DNA of 64,000 bases from Rhodovulum sulfidophilum (GCA_003241785.1 QFPW01000002.1:310001-374000); one strand, 5' to 3'. Counted from the stretch's first letter, positions 21,292 to 32,850 are shown. Translations and numbers: made by a program. The notes: generated from the sequence alone by a model not told the origin.

Positions 21292-21620
21292 CCTGATCAT
21301 TCGGTTCCGACTGATCCCGACAGCCGTCCCCCGGGGCGGCTGTTCGCGTCTCGGGAGGCGACCAGGCGTCGCGCGAGTTCCCTGTTTCCGGAGCCGCTTT
21401 CGCCGGAACAGGAGAACCGGGGCGGCGGGGCGATCACCCGAAGGGCCGGAACGCGGTGGAGGACGGCCGAAGGCCGTTGAGCGCCCCGCCGCTCCGGTTA
21501 TCCCGGCGAAAAGAAAGCGGGTCCGGGAACAGGGATCGGCCCCCTGTTTCTGGTGAGCGGAGCAAAAGAAAGCGGCCGCCCCCGGAAGGAGCGGCCCCGA
21601 TCCATTCGATGACAGATCCC
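21292..21620. other. 329-bp structured intergenic region between convergent genes
   Basis: No gene is seen. The stretch holds several inverted repeats: ACAGCCG (21321-21327) with CGGCTGT (21338-21344), the likely pdhC end hairpin; CCTGTTTCCGG (from 21381) with CCGGAACAGG (21403-21412, one bulge); and a 16-bp near-perfect pair at 21417-21432 and 21482-21497. The 12-mer AAAAGAAAGCGG occurs twice (21509-21520 and 21564-21575). This is more structure than two terminators need. Confidence 0.5.
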
Positions 21621-23102
21621 TCAGTGCTCGCCGCCGGCCATCGCCGCCGCGCGCATCTCCTCCTCGCTCGCGCCCGCGCCGTTGAAGAAGGCGTTGAGCA
21701 GGACCGAGCCGATCGCCGCGAGCAGGATGCCGGAGTCGATCAGCGGATGGATCGCGTGCGGCAGCCACATGACGAAGTTCGGCGCGATGAGCGGGATCAT
21801 CCCGAGGCCGAGCGAGATCGCGACCACGAAGAGGTTGTTGCGGTTCTTGGTGAAATCGACCGCCGAGAGGATGCGCACGCCGGTCGCCGCGACCATGCCG
21901 AACATGACCAGTCCCGCGCCGCCGAGCACGACCGTCGGCAGCGATTCGACCATCGCCGCCATCTTCGGCAGCAGGCCGAGCACGATCATGATCACGCCGC
22001 CCGCGACGCAGACGAAGCGCGAGCGCACCCCGGTGACGCCGACGAGGCCGACGTTCTGCGAGAAGCTCGTGTAGGGGAAGGTGTTGAAGACGCCGCCGAT
22101 CAGCGTGCCGAGACCGTCCGTCCGCAGGCCGGCGGTCAGTTCCTTCTGGCTGATCTTCTTGCCGGTAATCTCGCTCAGGGCGAGGAACATGCCGGTCGAT
22201 TCTATCATAACCACGATCATCACCAGCGTCATGGTGATGATGAGCACCGGGTCGAAGATCGGCGTCCCGAAGTGGAAGGGCATGATCGGGCCGAACCAGG
22301 CCGCCTCGGCGATCTTGTCGAAATGCATCATGCCGAAGATGACGGCGAGGACGCCGCCGACGACGATGCCCGCGAGGACCGCGATGTTGGCGAGGAAGCC
22401 CTTCGCGTAGCGCGCGATCGCGATGACCACGCCGAGCACGATGATCGAGATCAGCATGTTGATCGGCGGCGCGTAGAGCGGGTTGTTCATCGTCGCGGCG
22501 GCGGCGAAGCCGGCGGGCGGCGCGGGCAGCGTGCCGGCGCCGGCGGCGTCGGTCGCGGCCTTCAGCCATTCGGCGTGCGCGGGATCGATCAGCTTCGGCG
22601 CCGTCGGCCCGACCGGGTTGCCGAAGATCCAGTTGATGCCCACGCGCATCAGCGAGACGCCGATCACCAGGATGATCGTGCCGGTCACAACCGGCGGAAA
22701 GAAGCGCAGCAGCCGGCCCATCAGCGGGGCGAGCAGCATCGCGATGACGCCGGCGCCGATGATCGCGCCGAAGATCATGCGCGCGCCGTCCGGCCCGGGG
22801 TTGGCGAGGCCGATCGACACCATCGGCCCCACGCTCGCGAAGGTGACGCCCATCATCACCGGCATCTTGATGCCGAACCAGGGCCCGGCACCGAACGACT
22901 GGATGATCGAGACGATGCCGCATACGAAGAGGTCGGCCGAGATCAGGAAGGCGACATCCTGCGGCGACAGCTGCAGCGCGCGCCCGACGATGAGCGGCAC
23001 GGCGATCGCGCCCGCGTACATCACCAGCACGTGCTGGAGGCCGAGCGTGAACAGTTTCGGCGCGGGCAGCACCTCGTCTACGGGATGTACGGCTTCCGCC
23101 AT
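21621..23102 (-). CDS. nucleobase:cation symporter-2 family xanthine/uracil permease
   Basis: The 493-residue protein has 12-14 hydrophobic segments and NCS2 signatures: LQHVLVMYAGAIAVPLIVG near the N-terminus, TIIQSF-like SIIQSFGAGPWFG, and the ESTGMFLALSEITG and FNTFPYTSFSQNVGLVGVTGV motifs of the purine (xanthine/urate) branch. It imports purines by proton symport. GAGGAGAG precedes the ATG. No purine-catabolic genes lie next to it; the leader upstream shows hairpins. Confidence 0.9.
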   Translation of the reverse strand: MAEAVHPVDEVLPAPKLFTLGLQHVLVMYAGAIAVPLIVGRALQLSPQDVAFLISADLFVCGIVSIIQSFGAGPWFGIKMPVMMGVTFASVGPMVSIGLANPGPDGARMIFGAIIGAGVIAMLLAPLMGRLLRFFPPVVTGTIILVIGVSLMRVGINWIFGNPVGPTAPKLIDPAHAEWLKAATDAAGAGTLPAPPAGFAAAATMNNPLYAPPINMLISIIVLGVVIAIARYAKGFLANIAVLAGIVVGGVLAVIFGMMHFDKIAEAAWFGPIMPFHFGTPIFDPVLIITMTLVMIVVMIESTGMFLALSEITGKKISQKELTAGLRTDGLGTLIGGVFNTFPYTSFSQNVGLVGVTGVRSRFVCVAGGVIMIVLGLLPKMAAMVESLPTVVLGGAGLVMFGMVAATGVRILSAVDFTKNRNNLFVVAISLGLGMIPLIAPNFVMWLPHAIHPLIDSGILLAAIGSVLLNAFFNGAGASEEEMRAAAMAGGEH

Positions 23103-23320
23103 CGGCTCTCTCCTCGTTGTGCGCGAGGGATGACCATGCCGCCGGATCCGCGGGGGCGCGGCGCCGGCGCGGACATCTCCCCCTGGGGAGATAATCCAGT
23201 CACGGAAACTTCATGTCCAGAATAGCGGCGCGCGCGTGGCGCGAAACTTCTTCAAGTAATGGCTGATAGTCCGCCAGACACGCGGCGTCTGGCGCGTGTT
23301 TAGGCAAACCGAATCCCGCT
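23103..23320. promoter_or_regulatory. 218-bp leader of the permease gene with hairpins
   Basis: No gene is seen. On the permease side, ATCTCCCC (23175-23182) pairs with GGGGAGAT (23185-23192). Nearer the ferredoxin stop, CGCCAGAC (23272-23279) pairs with GTCTGGCG (23287-23294) around a 7-nt loop and may end the ferredoxin transcript. A structured leader ahead of a purine permease could hold a regulatory RNA, but I recognise no known riboswitch consensus. Confidence 0.35.
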
Positions 23321-24437
<1,117 letters not shown>

Positions 24438-24455
24438 CCGGGCGACCCGGCCCGC

Positions 24456-24461
24456 TTGACA
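24456..24461 (+). promoter_or_regulatory. -35 box TTGACA of the ketoacid CoA-transferase operon
   Basis: A perfect TTGACA is followed after 17-20 bases by GACTAAGAT (24479-24487), giving a weak -10 box. It lies 68 bases ahead of the scoA start, so the split operon very likely starts here. Confidence 0.5.
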
Positions 24462-24528
24462 GGGCCTCCGGCTTCCAAGACTAAGATCGTTGCTATTTCG
24501 ACGACCCGACGGACAGGGGATTATTCCG

Positions 24529-25224
<696 letters not shown>

Positions 25225-25227
25225 GCG

Positions 25228-26304
25228 ATGGAAAAGCGCGAGAACACCTCCCCTTACGCGCAGCTTCCGCCGCGCGCCTTCTGGCGCAGCGGCGTGAGCG
25301 AGCGCGCGCCGCTCGATCCGGGCGACGTCTACGTGCCCCGCTTCCGGGTGAGCCGGGACATGCGCATCGCGACGGCCGGCAGCTGCTTCGCGCAGCACGT
25401 CGGCCGGGCGCTGCGCGAGTCGGGCTTCAATGTCCTCGACGCCGAGCCGCTGCCCGCGGCGATCCCCGAGGCGCTCGCACAGCGCTTCGGCTACCGCGTC
25501 TTCACCGGGCGCTACGCCAATATCTACACGACCCGCCAGCTCGCGCAGCTCTTCGACGAGGCGCAGGGCCTGGTCGAGCCGGCCGAGCCGGTCTGGCGCC
25601 GCGGCGGGCGCTTCTTCGACGCCCAGCGTCCCGGCGTCGAGCCGGACGGGCTCGAGAGCGAGGAGCTCGTCCGCGCGCACCGGCGCCATCACCTCGCGCG
25701 AATCCTCGAGGCCTTCCGGTCCGCCGACCTCTTCGTGTTCACCTTCGGGCTGACCGAGGCCTGGATCCATACCGCGAGCGGCACGGTCTACCCGACGGCG
25801 CCGGGCACCATCGCGGGCAGCTACGACCCGGACGTCTATTCCTTCAAGAATTACGACGCCTTCGAGGTCCTCGCGGATTTCGAGCATTTCCGCGCCAGCC
25901 TGAGGAAGGTGAACCCGAAGGTGCGCTTCCTCGTCACCGTTTCCCCGGTTCCGCTGACGGCGACCGCGACCGGCAACCACGTCGAGGTCGCGACCTGCTA
26001 CTCCAAGTCCGTGCTGCGCGCGGTCTGCGGGATGCTCACCGCCCGCTACAAGGACATCGACTACTTTCCCTCGTTCGAGGTCATCACCTCCCAGAACGCG
26101 CGGGGCGCCTATTACGAGCCGAACATGCGGAGCGTCTCGGCGGCGGGGGTCGCGACCGCCATGGGTCTCTTCAAGCGCGCGCATGGCATCGAGGCCGCGC
26201 CCGCCCCGAAGGCGGAAGCCTCGGTCAGCGCGACGACGAAAAAGGCCCGGCGGGCCGACAATGTGATCTGCGAGGAGTCGCTGCTCGAGGCTTTCTCCAA
26301 ATGA
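25228..26304 (+). CDS. GSCFA-domain protein inserted within the sco operon
   Basis: The 358-residue protein has the eponymous GSCFA motif at 51-55 (TAGSCFAQHVGR) and FTFGLTEAWIH, typical of the GSCFA domain, a relative of SGNH/GDSL esterases in which the Ser and a later His would be catalytic. The biochemical role of this family is not established; many members sit in polysaccharide loci. The C-terminal 45 residues are Ala/Lys-rich and may be disordered. It is translationally close to scoA and overlaps the next gene by 4 bases (ATGA). Confidence 0.88.
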   Translation: MEKRENTSPYAQLPPRAFWRSGVSERAPLDPGDVYVPRFRVSRDMRIATAGSCFAQHVGRALRESGFNVLDAEPLPAAIPEALAQRFGYRVFTGRYANIYTTRQLAQLFDEAQGLVEPAEPVWRRGGRFFDAQRPGVEPDGLESEELVRAHRRHHLARILEAFRSADLFVFTFGLTEAWIHTASGTVYPTAPGTIAGSYDPDVYSFKNYDAFEVLADFEHFRASLRKVNPKVRFLVTVSPVPLTATATGNHVEVATCYSKSVLRAVCGMLTARYKDIDYFPSFEVITSQNARGAYYEPNMRSVSAAGVATAMGLFKRAHGIEAAPAPKAEASVSATTKKARRADNVICEESLLEAFSK

Positions 26305-27110
26305 CCCACGCGCTCATTCTCGGAAATTCGCACACCGTGGCGCTGCGCCACGCCTGGAGCGCTCTCGGCGAAAGGCACCCCCGCCACCGGATCGACTTCT
26401 TCGTGGCGCCGCAGCCGCAGTTCAAGTACCTGCGCGGCGACGGCAGGGTTTTCGGCGTCCCGACCGGGCGCTCCGACAAGCCGGGCGTCACCAGGATGGT
26501 CGAGCGGCTGAACGGACGGGTCCGGATCGACGTCACGGACTTCGATCTGGTCCTGCTGGTCGGCTTCGGCAATCCGTACACGCAACTCGCGGAGCTCATG
26601 CTCGCGAGCGACATCGACGGGCTGCGCGAGGTCGGCGCGCCGACCCGGCTGTCGCGGGCGGCGTTCGAGGCGATCTGCCGGCATATCGCCGAGGCCTCGA
26701 TGAACGCGAACCTGTTCAAGCGCGTCGCCTCCCGGCCGCTGGTCCTGCTGGAGCGCAGCCGCCCGGACGAGACCTGCCTGCGCAGCGAGGATCCGCGCTA
26801 CGCTGCCTGGCGAGGCATCGCCGACAGTCCGGAGGGCGTCGACGCGGTCCTGACGGCCTATTCCGCGGTCTTCGCCACCGTGGTGGCCGAAATGGGCGCG
26901 ACGCTGATCCCGCAGCCGAGGGAGACCATCCAGCCGAACGGGTTGACCGCGGCGCGGTTCAGCCTGGGCTCGATCAGCCTGACGGGCGGCCAGCCGCATC
27001 CCGAGGGCGATCACCTCCACCTCAACGCGGCCTATGGCGAGATCTGCCTGGCTCATATCTTCGATTTCCTCGACAGCTTCGGCGCGCCCGCCCTGGTCGC
27101 GCGAAGCTGA
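26301..27110 (+). CDS. SGNH-hydrolase-like protein, partner of the GSCFA gene
   Basis: The 269-residue protein opens with ALILGNSHTVAL, which fits block I of SGNH hydrolases (possible nucleophile Ser10), and has HPEGDHLHLNAAYGE near the end, matching the block V Asp-x-x-His. No signal peptide is seen, so it should be cytosolic. I cannot name the family with certainty. The 4-base overlap with the GSCFA gene indicates that the two products are made and perhaps act together, for instance as acyl or sulfo-group esterases. Confidence 0.6.
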   Translation: MTHALILGNSHTVALRHAWSALGERHPRHRIDFFVAPQPQFKYLRGDGRVFGVPTGRSDKPGVTRMVERLNGRVRIDVTDFDLVLLVGFGNPYTQLAELMLASDIDGLREVGAPTRLSRAAFEAICRHIAEASMNANLFKRVASRPLVLLERSRPDETCLRSEDPRYAAWRGIADSPEGVDAVLTAYSAVFATVVAEMGATLIPQPRETIQPNGLTAARFSLGSISLTGGQPHPEGDHLHLNAAYGEICLAHIFDFLDSFGAPALVARS

Positions 27111-27143
27111 ACGACAAATAGCCGCTAAGGGAGTGAGCAGCGA

Positions 27144-27773
27144 ATGCCCTGGAACCGCGATCAGATGGCCGCGCGCGCGGCGCGGGAGCTGCGCGACGGC
27201 ATGTATGTGAACCTCGGGATCGGCATCCCGACACTGGTGTCGAACTACATCCCCGAGGGCGTCGACGTGACGCTGCAGTCGGAGAACGGCATGCTCGGCA
27301 TGGGCCCGTTCCCGACCGAGGCCGAGCTCGACCCCGATCTCATCAACGCCGGCAAGCAGACGATCACCGAGCTCGACCGCACCTCCTATTTCTCCTCGGC
27401 GGACAGTTTCGCGATGATCCGGGGCGGCAAGATCGACATGGCGATCCTCGGCGCGATGGAAGTGTCCGAGGCCGGCGACCTCGCGAACTGGATGATCCCG
27501 AAGAAGCTCGTGAAGGGCATGGGCGGGGCGATGGACCTCGTCGCGGGCGTCAAGCGCGTCGTCGTCGTGATGGACCATACCTCCAAGCACGGCGAGTCCA
27601 AGCTGCTGCGCGAATGCACGCTGCCCCTGACCGGCCAGGCCGTGGTCGACCGGATCATCACCAATCTCGGCGTCTTCGACGTGGTCGAGGGCGGGCTCCG
27701 GCTGGTCGAACTCGCCGACGGCGTGACCGAGGACGAGGCGAGAGCCGCCACCGAGGCGACCCTGGTCGCGTGA
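27144..27773 (+). CDS. scoB: 3-oxoacid CoA-transferase subunit B
   Basis: The 209-residue protein holds the catalytic Glu in [16 protein letters not shown] and the GMGGAMDLV motif of subunit B. It pairs with the subunit A encoded 1.9 kb upstream. GGGAGTGAGC before the ATG is a good ribosome binding site, so it does not rely on coupling with the intruding genes. Confidence 0.93.
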   Translation: MPWNRDQMAARAARELRDGMYVNLGIGIPTLVSNYIPEGVDVTLQSENGMLGMGPFPTEAELDPDLINAGKQTITELDRTSYFSSADSFAMIRGGKIDMAILGAMEVSEAGDLANWMIPKKLVKGMGGAMDLVAGVKRVVVVMDHTSKHGESKLLRECTLPLTGQAVVDRIITNLGVFDVVEGGLRLVELADGVTEDEARAATEATLVA

Positions 27774-28092
27774 GCCGAAGCCGCTACCACTGGTAGAGGA
27801 AATCGCGCCTTCGAAGGCTAGATGCAGACGAGACAAGAAACGGATTGGCGGAGAACTGCCGATCCCTTTTAATCTCAATAGGTTCTCTTGACCTATTACA
27901 GCGGCCAGCCGTAGCGTTTTCACGCAGGATGCCGTGAATTCGCCCTTCGCGCCGGTCTGGCCGGGTGGTTCGCGTCGCCAGCGCGCTAGGCGTGGAGACG
28001 CGTCGGCCGGCGATCAAGACCGGCGCGCCGACCCCGTCCGCGGAAGATCGGGACCTTCGCGGATACCCGGCTCGAGGCTAAGGGGGCAGGCG
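27774..28092. other. 319-bp intergenic region after scoB: terminator, palindrome, promoter-like box
   Basis: No gene is seen. After the terminator at 27842-27870, a perfect inverted repeat AATAGGT (27877-27883) and ACCTATT (27891-27897) overlaps TTGACC (27888-27893), a good -35 box for the next gene, so the palindrome could be an operator; the -10 box is not clear. From 27780 to 27900 the base composition is clearly more AT-rich than around it. Confidence 0.45.
27842..27870 (+). terminator. probable terminator of the sco operon
   Basis: GGATTGGC (27842-27849) pairs with GCCGATCC (27858-27865) with one U-G pair and an 8-nt loop, followed by CTTTT. It is 69 bases beyond the scoB stop. Confidence 0.5.
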
Positions 28093-29325
28093 GTGATTGA
28101 AGAGAGTCTTCTGCGACGCGCGCCGAGTGGCGGAAGCGACAGGGCGCGCATATCGGAATTCCTGGATGCGACGGCGTTCGAGGAACGCCTGCGCGACGCG
28201 CGGGAACGCCGCGCCGTGGCGCTCGCGCGGAGGGGCGGCGAAGGCGAGCTCGCCGCGCCGCAGGATCCGCGCATCGCCTGGGCGCGGGAGGAGCTTCCCG
28301 CCCGCCCCGGCTTCTCCTGGCCCGAAAAGCCCAAGTCCGCCTTCGTCCCGCCCTTCGCGCTTTCCCGCGACGCGACGCCCGCGCCCGCCGTCACGCCCGC
28401 GCCCGCCATCGCGCCGGCCCCGGCGGAGCCCGCGCCCCGCGCCCCGCGCGCGGCGGTCGCGGCGCGCCTCGGCGCGCTCCGCGCCACGCTGCCGGACGCA
28501 CACGCGGCGCTCGACCAGGTGCTCGGCTTCGGCCGCGCGCATCTGATGCCGATCCTGGGCTCTTTCCTCGTCGCGGGGCTCGGCCTCGGCGCGGCGGCGC
28601 TGCTGCTGTCGCCCGGCGCCGAACCCGTGGCGCCCGTCGCCGAGGTGGCGGCCCCCCTGCCCGAGGCGTCGGCCGCGCCCGCGCCGGAGCCGGTGGCGAG
28701 CCTTCCGCCCGAAGCCGAGGCCCGGCCCGTGCTCGCGGCGGTCGAGCCGCCAGCCGCCGCCGCGGCGGACGAGGTCGAGCTCGACCTGACCGCGACCTCG
28801 GTCCCCGACCTCACCAGCGAGCAGATCGCGGCGCTGGAGCCGACCGCCGCCGCGCCCGCGGCGCTCGCCACCGAATATTTCGCGCCCCGCCCCCGGCCGC
28901 GCCCCGCCGGGGTCGCCCAGACCTCGCCCGGGCTCGCCGCGACCGGGGACGCCGCGACCGCCGCGGTCGCGGCGCGCTTCCCCGCCACGCGGGTGGTGAT
29001 CAACTACCCGGCCAACACGCCCGCGGCGGAAGTCACGGCGGCGACCGAGAGCATCACCGCCGCCGGCTTCCCGAACACCCAGAGCGCGCGGGTGAACGTC
29101 GACATGAGCGCCGCGAACGTGCGCTACTTCCACGCCGCCGACGCCGAGGCCGCCCGGGCGCTCGCCGAGGCGACCGGCGCGGTCGCGCGCGACTTCACCT
29201 CCTTCTCGCCGCCGCCCCGGACCGGGCATCTCGAGCTCTGGCTGCCCGGAACCGCGCCGAAGCGCGCCCCGGCGCCGGAGGACCAGATCCTCGGCATCCT
29301 GCGCGACCGCGCCGCCCAGAACTGA
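28093..29325 (+). CDS. single-pass membrane protein with C-terminal LytR_C-like domain
   Basis: The 410-residue protein has a charged cytoplasmic part (1-150, with a Pro/Ala-rich repeat APAVTPAPAIAPAP), one membrane helix near 155-175 (GSFLVAGLGLGAAALLLSPG), a long Pro/Ala/Glu-rich linker and a folded end (about 295-380) with VVINYPAN and NVRYFHAADAEAARALA. The latter pattern resembles the LytR_C domain, found in cell-wall proteins; this is a tentative match. The GTG start has AGGGGG before it. It lies directly ahead of lepA. Confidence 0.6.
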   Translation: MIEESLLRRAPSGGSDRARISEFLDATAFEERLRDARERRAVALARRGGEGELAAPQDPRIAWAREELPARPGFSWPEKPKSAFVPPFALSRDATPAPAVTPAPAIAPAPAEPAPRAPRAAVAARLGALRATLPDAHAALDQVLGFGRAHLMPILGSFLVAGLGLGAAALLLSPGAEPVAPVAEVAAPLPEASAAPAPEPVASLPPEAEARPVLAAVEPPAAAAADEVELDLTATSVPDLTSEQIAALEPTAAAPAALATEYFAPRPRPRPAGVAQTSPGLAATGDAATAAVAARFPATRVVINYPANTPAAEVTAATESITAAGFPNTQSARVNVDMSAANVRYFHAADAEAARALAEATGAVARDFTSFSPPPRTGHLELWLPGTAPKRAPAPEDQILGILRDRAAQN

Positions 29326-29386
29326 GCGACGCGAAGACTTCCGCGCCACTTGACGGCTTCGCGGAAAGGGCCGCATATCGCCGCCC

Positions 29387-31186
29387 ATGACCGACATTTC
29401 GCGCATCCGCAACTTCTCCATCGTCGCCCATATCGACCACGGGAAATCCACCCTGGCCGACCGGCTCATCCAGGCGACCGGCACCGTCTCGGACCGCGAG
29501 ATGAAAGAGCAATTGCTCGATTCGATGGATATCGAGCGCGAACGGGGCATCACGATCAAGGCGAACACCGTCCGGCTCGACTATCGCGCCCAGGACGGCC
29601 AGGACTATGTCCTGAACCTGATCGATACCCCCGGCCACGTCGATTTCGCCTATGAGGTCAGCCGCTCGATGCGCGCGGTCGAGGGCTCGCTCCTCGTCGT
29701 GGACGCCTCCCAGGGCGTCGAGGCGCAGACCCTCGCCAATGTCTACCAGGCGATCGACGCGGGCCACGAGATCGTTCCGGTCCTGAACAAGATCGACCTG
29801 CCCGCCGCCGAGCCGGAGCGGGTGATCGAGCAGATCGAGGACGTGATCGGCATCGAGGCGCAGGACGCGATCCGCATCTCGGCCAAGACCGGGATCGGCA
29901 TTCCGGACGTGCTCGAGGCGATCGTCACCCGTCTGCCCCATCCGCATGGCGACGCGGATGCGCCGCTGAAGGCGATGCTGGTCGACAGCTGGTACGACGC
30001 CTATCTCGGCGTCGTCGTCCTCGTCCGGATCGTCGACGGCAGGCTTCGCAAGGGCGACCGGATCAAGATGATGTCGACCAACGCGCTCTACCCGGTCGAC
30101 CGGGTCGGCGTGTTCCGCCCCGGCATGCAGGCGGTCGAGGAGCTTGGCCCCGGCGAGATCGGCTTTCTCACCGCCTCGATCAAGCAGGTGCGCGACACCC
30201 GCGTCGGCGACACGATCACCCACGAGCGCAAGGGCACGACCACGCCCCTCCCGGGCTTCAAGCCCTCGATCCCGGTGGTGTTCTGCGGCCTCTTCCCGGT
30301 CGACGCCTCGGATTTCGAGGCCTTGCGCGACGCGATCGAGAAGCTGCAGCTCAACGACGCCAGCTTCTCCGCCGAGATGGAAACCTCGGCCGCGCTCGGC
30401 TTCGGCTTCCGCTGCGGCTTCCTCGGCCTCCTGCATCTCGAGGTGATCCGCGACCGGCTGGAGCGCGAGTACAACCTCGACCTCATCACCACCGCGCCCT
30501 CGGTGGTCTACCAGGTCTTCAAGACCGACGGGACGATGATCGAGCTGCACAACCCGGCCGACATGCCGGACGTGGTGAAGATCGACCATATCAAGGAGCC
30601 GCGGATCAAGGCGACGATCCTCGTGCCCGACGAATACCTCGGCGACGTGCTGAAGCTCTGCCAGGACCGCCGCGGCGTGCAGCTCGACCTCACCTACGCC
30701 GGATCGCGCGCGATGGTGGTCTATGACCTGCCGCTCAACGAGGTGGTGTTCGACTTCTACGACCGGCTGAAGTCGGTGACCAAGGGCTATGCCTCCTTCG
30801 ACTATACCGTGACCGGGTATCAGGAGGACGACCTCGTCAAGATGCAGGTGCTGGTCAACGACGAGCCGGTCGACGCGCTCTCGACCATGGTCCACCGCGC
30901 CCGCGCCGAGGCGCGCGGCCGCGCGATGGTCGAGAAGCTGAAGGAGCTGATCCCGCAGCACCTGTTCAAGATCCCGATCCAGGCGGCGATCGGCGGCCGC
31001 ATCATCGCCCGCGAGACGATCTCGGCGCTCCGCAAGGACGTCACCGCGAAGTGCTACGGCGGCGACGCCTCGCGCAAGCGCAAGCTCCTGGACAAGCAGA
31101 AGGCGGGCAAGAAGAAGATGCGCCAGTTCGGGCGGGTCGATATCCCGCAGGAAGCGTTCATCAACGCGCTGAAGATGGATGATTGA
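29387..31186 (+). CDS. lepA: elongation factor 4 (LepA), ribosome back-translocase GTPase
   Basis: A 599-residue translational GTPase with G1 [10 protein letters not shown]2 RGITIKA, G3 [12 protein letters not shown]4 [10 protein letters not shown] and the LepA-specific C-terminal domain ([25 protein letters not shown] region). It acts on stalled or mistranslocated ribosomes and in initiation. Length is standard. The stop codon overlaps the start of the foreign-looking DUF2971 gene by one base. Confidence 0.97.
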   Translation: MTDISRIRNFSIVAHIDHGKSTLADRLIQATGTVSDREMKEQLLDSMDIERERGITIKANTVRLDYRAQDGQDYVLNLIDTPGHVDFAYEVSRSMRAVEGSLLVVDASQGVEAQTLANVYQAIDAGHEIVPVLNKIDLPAAEPERVIEQIEDVIGIEAQDAIRISAKTGIGIPDVLEAIVTRLPHPHGDADAPLKAMLVDSWYDAYLGVVVLVRIVDGRLRKGDRIKMMSTNALYPVDRVGVFRPGMQAVEELGPGEIGFLTASIKQVRDTRVGDTITHERKGTTTPLPGFKPSIPVVFCGLFPVDASDFEALRDAIEKLQLNDASFSAEMETSAALGFGFRCGFLGLLHLEVIRDRLEREYNLDLITTAPSVVYQVFKTDGTMIELHNPADMPDVVKIDHIKEPRIKATILVPDEYLGDVLKLCQDRRGVQLDLTYAGSRAMVVYDLPLNEVVFDFYDRLKSVTKGYASFDYTVTGYQEDDLVKMQVLVNDEPVDALSTMVHRARAEARGRAMVEKLKELIPQHLFKIPIQAAIGGRIIARETISALRKDVTAKCYGGDASRKRKLLDKQKAGKKKMRQFGRVDIPQEAFINALKMDD

Positions 31187-32079
31187 TGGAGCTTCCGGCA
31201 GCTCTGTATCGGTATCGAGGGTACTCAGAGGACGACCTTGGGAGCAGCGACAATCGCCAGAGGATGGAGCTGGAGATACGAGAGGCGTTACGCGGAAGGG
31301 CTTGGTTTTCAACCCTTTCAAGCCAGAACGACCCGTTTGATACCAAGCCTCGGTTTCGGCCCAGCGCCCCATGGGAGATTACGCGATACGTCGAAGATAT
31401 GAGGAGAGCTACGCGAGAGAAGTACTTTCCAATCTCTCAGCGAAAGATAGACGAACTAATAGATGGGATCGGACAGGACCGAAAAATCGCGAAGGCGAAC
31501 AGGCGAAAAGCACTAAATTCTCTTACGCCGTCAGCGAAAGAGGCTCATGATAACATTTTAGAGCATGCGAATATTTGCTGTTTTTCCACTAGCCCACTAG
31601 ATATATTGATGTGGAGCTACTATGGAAGAAGCCACTCATCTTTCTGCTACGAGCTATCTTTAGATAAATCAATGATTTATAAAGATAACTTAGACATTCT
31701 CCCCATATTTTACGTTGAAGATAGGCCATTAGTTAGAGATACGGATATAATAACCTACAGTTCCTACTGCTCCGGAGAGATCCAATTCGGACCAGATCTT
31801 CAAGATATTGTTCTTGAGGCCAAGTCACACTTCGACCGAGCTTTTCTTCTTACCAAATCAGATCACTGGAAGCATGAGCGCGAGTGGAGAGCGATCGGCG
31901 ACATTAACATGAAGCCCGGCTACCAGAGCGTTGCGCCCTATAAGTGCTCCGAAATTGTTCTCGGATGCAACGCGAGCAGAGAATTTTCTGAATTCATAAA
32001 GAAATTTGTATCAGGCAATGTGCCCGTCCGCAGAGCTGTCGCTTCGAGATCCGAGTATAGCCTTTCGTTGAGAGACTAG
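31186..32079 (+). CDS. DUF2971-family protein in an AT-rich island
   Basis: The 297-residue protein shows the DUF2971 pattern: ALYRYRGY at the start, AWFSTLSSQNDPFD (about 42-55), ICCFSTSPLDILMWSYYGRSH in the middle and KSDHWKHEREWR near residue 223. The biochemical function of the family is unknown; members are often accessory genes. Base and codon use differ sharply from all neighbours: A/T-ending codons such as AAA, ATA, TTA and AGA are common, unlike the GC-rich rest. It reads straight out of lepA (TGATG), so it probably uses the lepA transcript. Recent acquisition is inferred. Confidence 0.8.
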   Translation: MELPAALYRYRGYSEDDLGSSDNRQRMELEIREALRGRAWFSTLSSQNDPFDTKPRFRPSAPWEITRYVEDMRRATREKYFPISQRKIDELIDGIGQDRKIAKANRRKALNSLTPSAKEAHDNILEHANICCFSTSPLDILMWSYYGRSHSSFCYELSLDKSMIYKDNLDILPIFYVEDRPLVRDTDIITYSSYCSGEIQFGPDLQDIVLEAKSHFDRAFLLTKSDHWKHEREWRAIGDINMKPGYQSVAPYKCSEIVLGCNASREFSEFIKKFVSGNVPVRRAVASRSEYSLSLRD

Positions 32080-32212
32080 CGTCGGCGAGCTATTCTCCAG
32101 TCCTCGCTTGGGATCGCATACGGCCACTGGGATCCCCCTACCCGTCGGCAATTCCCCGCGCCCCGCTCGTCCCGCGCTTGCCCTCCCCGCTCCGCGCCTT
32201 AACCTTCCCCCG

Positions 32213-32821
32213 ATGCCACCGACCGGAAACGTTCGCGGCGCGTTGATCGCCCTTGTCCTGCTCGCCAGCCAAGCCGAGGCGCAGCCGTTGAGCTACGGCC
32301 GCGAGCTCCGGCGCGGGTCCGAGCCCGCGATCATCGACCATCTGCGGTTCGAGGCGCGCGAGCTCTACGGGCGGGTCGAGGCCGGGCTCTATCCCGAGGC
32401 GGGCTATCACACCTCCTATCTCTTCGCGCTCGGCCTGCGCCCGTCGCTGGGGCGGACCGAGCTCGACATGCGCTTCGACTACCACCTCGCGGGGATCGGC
32501 GACGCGGGCGCGTCGGGCGGCGCGGTCACGCTCGATCTCGAGCATCCGATCGGCGGCCGGGCGCGGGTGGATACCGAGTTCCGCCTCGACGAACGCGCGC
32601 GCGTGATGGCCTTCGAGGGCGACGTCTCCTGGCAGGTCACCGAGCGCTTCCGCCTCAGCCCCCGGTTCCGCCAGCGGATGACGCTCGAGGGCGATCCGCT
32701 CGGCCCCGCGACCCACGCGCTCGGCGCCACGCGCGATTTCGGCGCCCGCGGGCTGCTGCGGCTCGAATACGAGAGCGGGCTCGTCGAGCGGTTCGCGCTC
32801 GACTACCGGCTGCGGTTCTGA
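32213..32821 (+). CDS. exported protein of unknown function, possible outer-membrane beta barrel
   Basis: A 202-residue protein with a signal peptide (cut near AEA-QP, residue 24) and a mature part made of alternating amphipathic strands (ELDMRFDYHLAGIG, RARVDTEFRLDERARVM, GLLRLEYESGLVERF) ending in Phe (YRLRF), the usual C-terminus of outer-membrane barrels. No named family is recognised. No strong ribosome binding site is seen before the ATG. Confidence 0.6.
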   Translation: MPPTGNVRGALIALVLLASQAEAQPLSYGRELRRGSEPAIIDHLRFEARELYGRVEAGLYPEAGYHTSYLFALGLRPSLGRTELDMRFDYHLAGIGDAGASGGAVTLDLEHPIGGRARVDTEFRLDERARVMAFEGDVSWQVTERFRLSPRFRQRMTLEGDPLGPATHALGATRDFGARGLLRLEYESGLVERFALDYRLRF

Positions 32822-32850
32822 CGCGCGTCCGGGCGTCTCGTAAGCGGGCC

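Noticed and set aside
23136..23228. A short plus-strand frame in front of the ferredoxin gene
   Set aside because: It has no ribosome binding site, its product has no recognisable pattern, and it covers the permease leader.
27774..27930. A tRNA gene or attachment site in the AT-richer stretch after scoB
   Set aside because: No cloverleaf arms, anticodon loop or T-psi-C motif can be laid out; the stems found fit a terminator and an operator-like repeat.
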